From an uncultured Coriobacteriaceae bacterium (lineage in GTDB: Bacteria > Actinomycetota > Coriobacteriia > Coriobacteriales > Atopobiaceae), in assembly GCA_902766805.1 (NCBI GenBank), contig CACXFF010000322.1:1-5439 (forward strand): 5,439 nt of DNA, read 5' to 3'. The notes beneath the pieces were generated by a model, which saw nothing but the letters and a program-made list of their open reading frames with translations, made no database searches and was not told the origin of the DNA. Within the stretch, counting starts at the first letter, position 1. The number at the start of each line of letters is the position of its first letter. Position numbers and translations under genes: made by a program. Shown one piece after another: positions 1-5,439 of this stretch.

Positions 1-528
1 CACGGTCGCGTGGAGCTCGCGCCGGGGGTGCGCGGCTCCTGTGCGCTGCTGCCGCAGGACCCGTTGGCGCTCTTTGTCTGCGATACGGTGGACGAAGAGC
101 TCATGGAGTGGTCCCAGGCGAGTGACTACACACGTTCTATCGCGCTGACCTGCGCATATGACGTCGGCCCGCTCGCTTCGGCGGATGGGAGCGACGCCGC
201 CGACGTGGCGTTGCTCGCGCGCAACCCGCTGGACCTGGCGGGCGGAAAGCGCCAGCTGCTCGCGTTGGCCAAGCTGTTGGTGCTGCGTCCGCGCCTTCTC
301 TTGCTGGATGAGCCGACCAAAGGCCTAGACGTCGCGGCGGCGACCAGCGTTGCCGCGACCATCCGGCGCGTGCGCTCCTATGCGGCGTCGATCGTGATAG
401 CCACCCACGATTTGGCGCTCGTGCGTGCGGTGGCCGACGAGGTCACGCTGCTCTTCTGCGGCGAAGACGCGGCGACGCTGCCGCCGGAGGACTTCTTTGC
501 CGACACGCTGCTCTGGAGTGGGCGCTGA
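1..528 (+). CDS. ABC transporter ATP-binding protein, ECF (EcfA/CbiO-like) type, C-terminal part
   Basis: This is the C-terminal part of a nucleotide-binding subunit that would power an ECF vitamin/cofactor importer at the inner face of the membrane. The reading frame is open from the first base, so the true start and the Walker A motif lie outside the window. In window numbering (175 residues) I see a Q-loop (LLPQDP, Q19), an EcfA-like TVDEEL stretch, the ABC signature as LAGGK (79-83), Walker B LLLLDE (99-104), a D-loop GLD and the switch histidine in ATHD (H136). The signature deviates from LSGGQ at Ser and Gln, which suggests a weaker or regulatory ATP site, as in the second half of fused or paired EcfA ATPases. 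The stop codon overlaps the next start by one base (TGATG), implying an operon and translational coupling with the S component. Family assignment is firm. Whether it is half of a fused two-domain ATPase is inference. Confidence 0.9.
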   Translation, partial: HGRVELAPGVRGSCALLPQDPLALFVCDTVDEELMEWSQASDYTRSIALTCAYDVGPLASADGSDAADVALLARNPLDLAGGKRQLLALAKLLVLRPRLLLLDEPTKGLDVAAATSVAATIRRVRSYAASIVIATHDLALVRAVADEVTLLFCGEDAATLPPEDFFADTLLWSGR

Positions 529-1481
529 TGGGCCGGGCGGAGGAACGCGAAGGGCTGGCGGCGCCAGCGCACGACGCTGAGGCGAACGGGTGCCGCGGGA
601 TGGGCGCTGGTGCTGGCGCTGCGGGGAACGATGTTGGCGAGGGAGCGGAGCGCGTCGCCGCGGGGAACGAAGGGGTTCTGACCGCATCCGACGCCGGAGC
701 GAGCGCATCAGACGGGGCGTCCGTGGCGCCTGATGCCGTGGCGAGCGAGCGCGGCGGTGTGGCCGCGGGCCGTGGCACCGCGGGGGACGAGCGCACAGGG
801 GAGCGCTGCGCACGCGACTTCGTCGTGGACGTCTTGGTGCTCGCGCTCACGCCGCTGGTGCTGGTGGGCTGCGCGTTCGCGGGCATGGAAGGGTCGGCGG
901 CGCTCACGCTGCTGGTCGCGCTCATGTCGCTGCTGCTCATGGCGCGGCGCTTCGAGAAGAGCAAGCCGGCCTTGCGCCAGGTGTTGCCCACGGTCACGCT
1001 CGCGGCCTTGGCTGCTGCCGGGCGCATCCTTTTCGCGCCGTTTCCCGACGTCAAGCCCGTGTCAGCCATCGCCACGTTGGCGGGCGCCGCGCTCTCGCCG
1101 CGCTCGGGCTTCATGGTGGGGGCGCTGGGTGCGTTGGTGTCCAACCTGTTCTTTGGGCAGGGGCCCTGGACGCCGTGGCAAATGTACGCGTGGGGGCTGG
1201 TGGGCTACGTCGGCGGATGCTTGGGGCGGCGCGGCTGGCTGGACACGGTGGGCGGACGCACGGCCTGGGGCTTGGCGTCGGGCCTGCTCTACGGGCTGTT
1301 CCTCAACGCGTGGCATGTGATCGGTTTCGTCAAGCCGCTCACTTGGGCCAGCGCGCTCGCTGCCTTTGGCGCGGGGCTGCCGTGGGACCTTCTGCACGGT
1401 GCGGCCACGGTGCTGTTCCTGCAGCTCATCTGGAAGCCTTGGGGCAACAAGCTGCGACGCCTCCAATCCAAACTCGGCTGA
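528..1481 (+). CDS. ECF transporter S component (substrate-binding membrane subunit), possibly cobalamin-type
   Basis: This is a predicted integral-membrane substrate-capture subunit of an ECF importer, 317 aa. Residues 1-95 are hydrophilic, Ala/Gly/Asp/Glu-rich and of low complexity. Residues from about 98 to 304 form several hydrophobic segments (roughly 98-118, 122-138, 153-170, 193-210, 215-231, 245-266, 288-304), ending in a basic tail. The conserved core runs from AAAGRILF (about 162-169) to the signature GQGPWTPWQM (210-219). From memory this resembles S components of the CbrT (cobalamin) group, but the ligand cannot be read from the sequence. The ATG overlaps the stop of the upstream ATPase gene, which supports this start and an ecfA-ecfS operon. 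The N-terminal extension is not typical of S components, which are usually about 180-220 aa. Internal in-frame ATG (600) and GTG (723) codons could be the real start. Within the extension the 11-mer GCGGGGAACGA occurs twice (621 and 660). Confidence 0.85.
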   Translation: MGRAEEREGLAAPAHDAEANGCRGMGAGAGAAGNDVGEGAERVAAGNEGVLTASDAGASASDGASVAPDAVASERGGVAAGRGTAGDERTGERCARDFVVDVLVLALTPLVLVGCAFAGMEGSAALTLLVALMSLLLMARRFEKSKPALRQVLPTVTLAALAAAGRILFAPFPDVKPVSAIATLAGAALSPRSGFMVGALGALVSNLFFGQGPWTPWQMYAWGLVGYVGGCLGRRGWLDTVGGRTAWGLASGLLYGLFLNAWHVIGFVKPLTWASALAAFGAGLPWDLLHGAATVLFLQLIWKPWGNKLRRLQSKLG

Positions 1482-1514
1482 ACCAGCCGCCAGCCCGGCC
1501 GAATCCGCTGCCTA

Positions 1515-1766
1515 CCGGGTACGCAAACGTGACTTTGGCCGTTTGGGGACCGCCTTCCGGGTACGCAAACGTCGCTTTCGCCGTTTGGGTGCCGCCGACC
1601 GGGTACGCAAACGTGGCTTTGGCCGTTTGGGTACGCCCGACCGGGTACGCAAACGTCACTTTGGCCGTTTGGGTACGCCCTGCCGGGTACGCAAACGTCG
1701 CTTTGGCCGTTTGGGGACGCCCCACCGGGTACGCAAACGTCACTTTGGCCGTTTGGCTACGCCTTG
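1515..1766. repeat. Tandem array of six 42-bp units with internal dyad
   Basis: Six units begin at 1515, 1557, 1599, 1641, 1683 and 1725, exactly 42 bp apart with no indels. The first 16 bases (CCGGGTACGCAAACGT) are identical in all six. Two variable bases follow, then CTTTGGCCGTTTGG (one change, in unit 2), then a more variable 10-base tail. Each unit contains CAAACG-N10-CGTTTG, a perfect 6-bp inverted repeat. In units 3 and 4 it extends through a mismatch to flanking GTAC/GTAC. The array fills most of the 374-bp gap between the S-component stop (1481) and the next gene (1856). Because 42 is divisible by 3, several frames stay open and give 14-residue repeats. I see no start, RBS or domain that would support a protein. 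The flanks (1482-1514 and 1767-1821) hold nothing I recognise. Function unknown. Confidence 0.95.
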
Positions 1767-1821
1767 GCCGCGGATGTTGGGAGGCAGAAGGACCGCGATT
1801 CTTGGCGTTGGTTTGAAGAAG

Positions 1822-1850
1822 CTGGTGTGGGTTGATTGTCGCGGTACAAT
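1822..1850 (+). promoter_or_regulatory. Candidate promoter of the GDPD-like gene, possibly leaderless
   Basis: TACAAT at 1845-1850 matches the -10 consensus in five of six positions and ends five bases before the ATG at 1856. Transcription starting 6-7 bases after the -10 would begin at or beside the start codon. No Shine-Dalgarno sequence precedes that ATG, which agrees with leaderless translation, a common mode in actinobacteria. The -35 at 17-bp spacing (CTGGTG, 1822-1827) is poor. If translation instead starts at the downstream ATG 1907, this promoter would give a leader of about 50 bases. Confidence 0.45.
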
Positions 1851-1855
1851 CACGC

Positions 1856-3514
1856 ATGCAAAACGCAGCTTATTCGGATTCGGCGCACAAGGATGGTGGC
1901 CAAGGCATGGCACGCTTCAGCACTTCGGAATGGCAAGACCCTTCGGCCTCCTCGTCCGGTGACGAGGGCAAGCGCGGCGCGCATCGCTCCGCTGCTCCTC
2001 GGCCGAAGTATCAGCCCGATGAGGTGCGCGTTCAGCAGCAGGCGGCGTGGCAGTCTTCGCAGCCTTATCAGCAACCCGTCCCGCAACAGGGCTCGCGGCC
2101 TTCGGGCCAGGAGCAAGCCGCGCAGCGCGAAGTCCAAGCGCGCCATGCGGCGCCTGCCCGGCAACATGTCTCGCAACAGGGGCCGCGTGCCGCCGTTCTT
2201 GCGCCGCAGTATGCGCAGCAAGCTGGACCAACGCCCCAATCGACTCACCAGCGGCAGCCTCGGTACACGCAGCCGCAGGCCCAGCCCGCGTCCCAAGCTG
2301 CGCCGCAACAGCCCGCGCCTAGGCCCTCGCAGCCGCAGACTGCCTCCCGATCTTCCCAGCGGCAGCCTCGGTACACGCAGCCGCAGGCCCAGCCCGCGCC
2401 CCAAGCTGCGCCGCAACAGCCCGCCCCGCAGCCCCAACCCGCCCCGCCGCCCCAAGCTACGCCGCAACAACCCGCGCCGCAGCCCCAACCCGCCCAACAG
2501 CCGCAGCGCAGTCCCCAATCCGCGCACCCCGCTCGTTCCCGCAAGCCTTCCCGTCTGAAGCCCGTGCTCCTGAGCCTGCTCGGCATCGCCCTGGTGGGCG
2601 GCTTCGTTGCCTGGCTGCTCGCCGACCGCGGTCGCGTGATCGACCAGGCCCAGGCGCGTGCCGCGCTTCCCGGCCTGGTGGAAGAGACCCAGCAGCAGAC
2701 CCAGGCCCAACCCACCCTGCACAGCGCCGAGCTCGATGCCGACGGAGACGGCGTGGTGGACCCCGTGCCGTGGATCTGCGACTCCAAAACGGTCGCGCAT
2801 GCGGGCGGCACCTATCGCGAGGGAGACAAGACGACCACCTACACCAACTCTGCCGCCACCCTCATCCAGAACTACGAGCTCGGCCAACGCACCTTCGAGT
2901 TCGACTTCAGCCTCACCACCGACGGCGAGCTGGCCTGCCTGCACAATTGGGACAACAACACGCCGCTCACACGCGACGAGTGGCTGTCCAAAAGCGTCGC
3001 GACCTCCGGCGGTGATGCCTTGGCCACGATGGTGGTCGGCGACCTCTACGACACGATGCTTGGCCTGCCCAACATGGTCATGGTGGCCGACACCAAAGCC
3101 CCCGTGTACAAGGAGGCGGAGCAGAGCACCATCTATCGGCGCTTGGCCGAGGCGGCCAAAGAGCGCAGCCCAGCGCTGCTGGCGCGCATCCTGCCCTACG
3201 TCTACAGCGCCCGCGGCTACGAGATCGCCCACGCTGCCTACCCGTGGCCCAAGGTCATCTATGCGGCCTATGCCGACGCCACGGAGCCGGTGGAGCAGGT
3301 CATGAACTTCGTGCTGTCCCACGACGACGTGGTGGGCATCTGCGCCCACTACGGTGACACTCGCTTCGACCAGGTCGCCCTCGCGCGCCTGCACGAAAAA
3401 GGCAAGCTCATGTATGTGTACACGGTGAATGAGGTCGCCCATGCTCGCAGCCTCATGGCCTATGGCGACGATGTGATGATCACGGACGTGCTGCTGCCCA
3501 GCGACCTGGAGTAG
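1856..3514 (+). CDS. Membrane-anchored GDPD/PI-PLC-like phosphodiesterase with Q/P/A-rich cytoplasmic tail
   Basis: A predicted 552-aa type II membrane protein. Residues 1-235 are hydrophilic and rich in Gln, Pro and Ala, with tandem repeats. A basic stretch (RSRKPSRLKP) precedes one transmembrane helix (about 237-256), so the tail should be cytoplasmic and the C-terminus outside. Residues 294-302 (DADGDGVVD) match a Ca-binding-like D-x-D-x-D-G-x-x-D loop. The catalytic domain (about 310-552) follows the glycerophosphodiester phosphodiesterase plan: HAGG (H315) in place of HRG, TNS in place of ENT, FEFDF (E348, D350) as metal ligands, LHN (H363) in place of HD, ADTK (412-414) near the E-x-K position, and the C-terminal VYTVNE...MITD stretch. 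Both expected histidines and the E-x-D pair are kept, so activity is plausible. A lipid or teichoic-acid-type glycerophosphodiester substrate is inference. Start chosen: ATG 1856. Alternatives are TTG 1832, which would overlap the -10, and ATG 1907 (535 aa), with only a weak upstream AAGGA. It appears monocistronic. Confidence 0.85.
   Translation: MQNAAYSDSAHKDGGQGMARFSTSEWQDPSASSSGDEGKRGAHRSAAPRPKYQPDEVRVQQQAAWQSSQPYQQPVPQQGSRPSGQEQAAQREVQARHAAPARQHVSQQGPRAAVLAPQYAQQAGPTPQSTHQRQPRYTQPQAQPASQAAPQQPAPRPSQPQTASRSSQRQPRYTQPQAQPAPQAAPQQPAPQPQPAPPPQATPQQPAPQPQPAQQPQRSPQSAHPARSRKPSRLKPVLLSLLGIALVGGFVAWLLADRGRVIDQAQARAALPGLVEETQQQTQAQPTLHSAELDADGDGVVDPVPWICDSKTVAHAGGTYREGDKTTTYTNSAATLIQNYELGQRTFEFDFSLTTDGELACLHNWDNNTPLTRDEWLSKSVATSGGDALATMVVGDLYDTMLGLPNMVMVADTKAPVYKEAEQSTIYRRLAEAAKERSPALLARILPYVYSARGYEIAHAAYPWPKVIYAAYADATEPVEQVMNFVLSHDDVVGICAHYGDTRFDQVALARLHEKGKLMYVYTVNEVAHARSLMAYGDDVMITDVLLPSDLE
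2248..2495 (+). repeat. Internal direct repeats in the Q/P/A-rich tail
   Basis: The 69 bases at 2248-2316 recur at 2356-2424 (offset 108 bp, 36 codons) with one mismatch (2291 T versus 2399 C, a Ser-to-Pro change). A second, more diverged repeat has offset 51 bp (17 codons): 2398-2444 against 2449-2495, 47 bases with three mismatches. All offsets are multiples of three, so the reading frame is kept. The near identity at DNA level, including synonymous positions, points to recent duplication by slippage or unequal recombination. The encoded motif centres on QRQPRYTQPQAQPA followed by QAAPQQPAP. Confidence 0.9.
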
Positions 3515-3556
3515 GGGCTGGCAGACGCCCCATCCCGACCCATCAAGATGTGAATA

Positions 3557-3582
3557 GCGAGGACAGCTCCCTCTGTCCTCGC
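3557..3582. other. Perfect 10-bp inverted repeat upstream of tig
   Basis: GCGAGGACAG (3557-3566) and its exact complement CTGTCCTCGC (3573-3582) are separated by six bases. It lies 42 bases after the stop of the GDPD-like gene and 77 bases before the tig start. As RNA it would be a stable hairpin. No T-tract follows (next bases GTCACGCATG), so it is not a standard intrinsic terminator. It may be a transcript-end or stabilising structure for the upstream gene, or an operator for tig. Confidence 0.6.
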
Positions 3583-3649
3583 GTCACGCATGCCGTTTGT
3601 AGTACGATAAGCAGCTGTGTGAGCAAGAGGCTCCCTTTATCGATGCACC

Positions 3650-3655
3650 AGGAGG
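3650..3655 (+). promoter_or_regulatory. Ribosome binding site deciding the TTG start of tig
   Basis: AGGAGG at 3650-3655 sits four bases before TTG 3660. The nearby ATG at 3643 is in another frame and lies upstream of this site. The strong Shine-Dalgarno sequence and the family-typical N-terminus (MNITVKAEQP) therefore settle the unusual TTG start. Confidence 0.8.
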
Positions 3656-3659
3656 AACG

Positions 3660-4976
3660 TTGAACATCACCGTTAAGGCCGAGCAGCCGGCCGATTCCAA
3701 GCTTGCTGCCACCGTTACCGTCGAGGCCGCCGACGTCAACGCCGCCGTCAAGAAGGCGTACAAGGACGTCGCCAACCGCTACAACTTCTCGGGCTTCCGT
3801 CGTGGCCGCGCCCCGCGTCCCGTGATTGACAACATGGTTGGCCGCGAGTATGTCCTGGGCCTTGCCACCGAGGACGTCGTGAGCCAGGCCGAGCCGCTCA
3901 TGCTCAACGAGCTGGACGTCGTGGTCTGCGGCGAGATCGACTACTCCCAGGTCACGTCTGTGGTCGAGGGCGAGGACTTCTCCTACGGTGTGGTCATCCC
4001 TCTCATCCCCGAGTACGAGCTCTCCAGCTACGACGCGGTCGACATCGAGCTCCCGCCCGCGGGTGCCACCGAGTCCGAGATTGACGCCCAGGTCGACATC
4101 CTGCGCAGCTACGTCACCACGTTCGAGGATGCCGCGGAGGACGACGTCGTGGAGGACGAGGACATCGTCACCTACGACGTGGAGGACATCGAGGGCGCCG
4201 AGCGCTATGCCGGCGAGAACCGCGCCTACACCATCGGCTCTCCCGCCATGCCCGCTGAGTTCTATGACCAGCTCAAGGGCATGAAGGTCGGCGACGAGAA
4301 GGAGGTCAGCTGGACCCCCGAGGGCGATGACGCCCAGCCCGTCAAGGCCAAGATGACCCTCAAGGGCATCCGCCGCCGCAACGTTCCCGAGCTCACCGAC
4401 GAGCTCGTGAAGAACGACTTCGGCTTCGACGACATCAACGCCCTGCGTGACGCCGTGAAGACCGAGATCGAGACCGACAAGGGCCGTCAGATCCCGATGC
4501 TGCGTGAGTCCCGCGCCCTCAACAACCTGGCCGAGCGCCTGGGCCTCGACGAGGTGCCCGAGACCTACCAGAACACCGTGTACAACGAGCTCGTGCAGCA
4601 GATCCTCTCGCAGGTGCAGTCCGCCGGCATGACCATCGACCAGTACCTGGCCGCCCGCGGCATCGCCGTCCAGAGCTTCGTGGACGACATGCACGCCCAG
4701 GCTGCCGAGCGCGCCCGCCAGTCCCTCGCGCTGGACGCCCTGGCCCGCCACCTGGGCCTCGAGGCCACCGAGGAGGACATCGACAACGAGATCTCCGAGG
4801 CTGGCATCACCGACGAGGAAGCGGCTGCCGCCATGCGCAAGCAGCTCGTCGACGAGGGCCGCGTCCCGGCGCTGCGTTCCTCCATCAAGCGCGGCAAGGC
4901 GCTCGACTGGCTGCTCGACAACCTCAACGTCACCGAGGTCGAGGAAGCCACCCAGATCGTGGAGAACGAGGAGTAA
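3660..4976 (+). CDS. tig: Trigger factor (ribosome-associated chaperone and peptidyl-prolyl isomerase)
   Basis: This cytoplasmic chaperone docks at the ribosome exit tunnel and shields and folds nascent chains. At 438 aa it has the normal length for the family. The N-terminal ribosome-binding domain (about 1-115) carries the signature loop GFRRGRAP (45-52), a conservative form of the GFRxGKxP motif that contacts the ribosome. An FKBP-like domain follows (about 163-240), recognisable from the EDIVTYDV strand and the FYDQLKGMKVGDEKEV segment. The C-terminal SurA-like helical chaperone domain (about 241-438) begins near NVPELTDELVKNDFGF and ends in an acidic tail. FKBP consensus aromatic residues look reduced, so isomerase activity may be weak; that is inference. 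The gene starts with TTG behind a strong RBS and ends 24 bases before an intrinsic terminator, so it is probably a single-gene transcript. clpP follows, as in many bacteria. Confidence 0.97.
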   Translation: MNITVKAEQPADSKLAATVTVEAADVNAAVKKAYKDVANRYNFSGFRRGRAPRPVIDNMVGREYVLGLATEDVVSQAEPLMLNELDVVVCGEIDYSQVTSVVEGEDFSYGVVIPLIPEYELSSYDAVDIELPPAGATESEIDAQVDILRSYVTTFEDAAEDDVVEDEDIVTYDVEDIEGAERYAGENRAYTIGSPAMPAEFYDQLKGMKVGDEKEVSWTPEGDDAQPVKAKMTLKGIRRRNVPELTDELVKNDFGFDDINALRDAVKTEIETDKGRQIPMLRESRALNNLAERLGLDEVPETYQNTVYNELVQQILSQVQSAGMTIDQYLAARGIAVQSFVDDMHAQAAERARQSLALDALARHLGLEATEEDIDNEISEAGITDEEAAAAMRKQLVDEGRVPALRSSIKRGKALDWLLDNLNVTEVEEATQIVENEE

Positions 4977-5000
4977 CGCCTCGTCCCATACGCTTCGCCC

Positions 5001-5032
5001 AAGCCGTCCGCCTCGTGCGGGCGGCTTTTTTT
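5001..5032 (+). terminator. Intrinsic terminator of tig
   Basis: The left arm AAGCCGTCCGC (5001-5011) pairs with GCGGGCGGCTT (5017-5027) across a five-base loop, giving an 11-bp stem with one G-U pair. It overlaps a run of seven Ts (5026-5032). It begins 24 bases after the tig stop and separates tig from clpP transcription. The remaining 5033-5210 holds no gene that I can support. Confidence 0.95.
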
Positions 5033-5210
5033 GGCGCGCTTGGCACCAACATCGTCTAGCGGCCGCCGCCAAGCCGCCGCGAGTCCCTCAGGGTCGCTTG
5101 TCCCCGACGAGTTTTGCGGCAATGCCAGATCGCGCGGCAGGCGAGTCTGTGAATCCTGTATCCTAAGAGAGCTGAATGGGTAGAAGGGCTCTGTTATCGT
5201 CAGGACCCAA

Positions 5211-5217
5211 AAGGAGG
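5211..5217 (+). promoter_or_regulatory. Ribosome binding site of clpP
   Basis: AAGGAGG at 5211-5217 is four bases from ATG 5222. The match to the anti-Shine-Dalgarno sequence is full, and the spacing is the same short one as at tig. No convincing promoter hexamers are visible in 5033-5210. TATCCT (5159-5164) and TATCGT (5195-5200) are only weak -10 candidates. Confidence 0.85.
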
Positions 5218-5221
5218 GACC

Positions 5222-5439
5222 ATGCTTCACCAACCCACCAACATCCCGCTGATCCCGTACGTTGTCGAGCAGACCCCGCGCGGCGAGCGCAGCTATGACA
5301 TCTATTCGCGCTTGCTCAACGACCGCATCGTGTTCTTGGGCGAGGAGGTCACGCGCGACTCCGCCAACCTCGTGATCGCGCAGCTCCTGCACCTGGAGAG
5401 CCAGGATCCCGACAAGGACATCTCGCTCTACATCGACTC
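5222..5439 (+). CDS. clpP: ATP-dependent Clp protease proteolytic subunit, N-terminal part
   Basis: This is the start of the serine-peptidase subunit that forms the tetradecameric Clp chamber and works with ClpX or ClpC ATPases. The window shows 72 complete codons. Residues about 9-72 follow the ClpP consensus closely: IPYVVEQTPRGERSYDIYSRLL, then a DRIVFLGEEV strand, then ANLVIAQLLHLESQDPDKDISLYI. The catalytic Ser, His and Asp lie beyond the right edge. The ATG is fixed by a strong RBS. A terminator separates it from tig, so it should have its own promoter. Some actinobacteria have two clpP paralogues, and which one this is cannot be decided here. A clpX gene downstream would be usual but is not visible. 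Confidence 0.95.
   Translation, partial: MLHQPTNIPLIPYVVEQTPRGERSYDIYSRLLNDRIVFLGEEVTRDSANLVIAQLLHLESQDPDKDISLYID

Noticed and set aside
443..1144. Long open frames on the minus strand opposite the S-component gene
   Set aside because: They are GC-rich shadow frames with Ala/Pro/Ser-biased translation and no domain, opposite a recognisable membrane protein.
1515..1766. CRISPR array
   Set aside because: Units are contiguous at 42 bp with conserved sequence over more than 30 bases of each. The variable part is about 10 bases, and there are no spacers or cas genes.
1850..3442. 530-codon minus-strand frame opposite the GDPD-like gene
   Set aside because: The + strand encodes a recognisable GDPD domain. 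The minus frame gives low-complexity Leu/Arg/Gly repeats that mirror the Q/P/A tail.
3514..3531. GGGGC/GCCCC hairpin right after the GDPD-like stop as a terminator
   Set aside because: The stem is only 5 bp with an 8-base loop and no T-run, so it is too weak to call.
3603..3608. TACGAT as -10 box of the tig promoter
   Set aside because: The match is moderate but there is no acceptable -35 at 15-19 bp upstream, so the promoter cannot be placed.
3543..5072. 509-codon minus-strand frame opposite tig
   Set aside because: It is a shadow of trigger factor, produced by GAC/GAG-rich codons read in reverse, with no RBS or known domain.

Overview
The window looks like a chromosomal piece of a high-GC actinobacterium. 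The class Coriobacteriia (Olsenella/Collinsella/Atopobium type) fits best. This placement is inferred from GC-rich codon use, the trigger factor and ClpP sequence style, an ECF-type vitamin transporter of the kind common in that group, and a glycerophosphodiesterase-like membrane protein with a long Q/P/A-rich tail. No rRNA or other decisive marker is present. All genes are on the + strand.

Positions 1-1481 hold the end of an energy-coupling factor (ECF) transporter operon. The C-terminal part of an ABC ATPase is followed, with a one-base stop/start overlap, by a membrane-embedded substrate-binding S component. The S component resembles the cobalamin-type (CbrT-like) group through a GQGPWTPWQM signature, but the substrate is unproven. 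It carries an unusual 95-residue Ala/Gly-rich N-terminal extension.

Positions 1482-1855 are a gene-free interval. Most of it is a tandem array of six units with an exact 42-bp period (1515-1766). Each unit contains an inverted repeat. It is not a CRISPR and not convincingly coding, and it is the least explained element in the window. A -10-like TACAAT lies just upstream of the next gene and suggests a leaderless transcript.

Positions 1856-3514 encode a predicted type II membrane protein. It has a cytoplasmic Q/P/A-rich repeat tail of about 235 residues, one transmembrane helix, an EF-hand/dockerin-like D-x-D-x-D-G-x-x-D loop and an extracellular GDPD/PI-PLC-like catalytic domain. Its tail shows recent internal DNA duplications.

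Positions 3515-5439 are the protein-quality-control region. A perfect 10-bp hairpin precedes trigger factor (tig, TTG start), which ends in a strong intrinsic terminator. After it, the first 72 codons of clpP run off the right edge with their own ribosome binding site. The tig-then-clpP order is the widespread bacterial arrangement that couples nascent-chain folding with ATP-dependent proteolysis.
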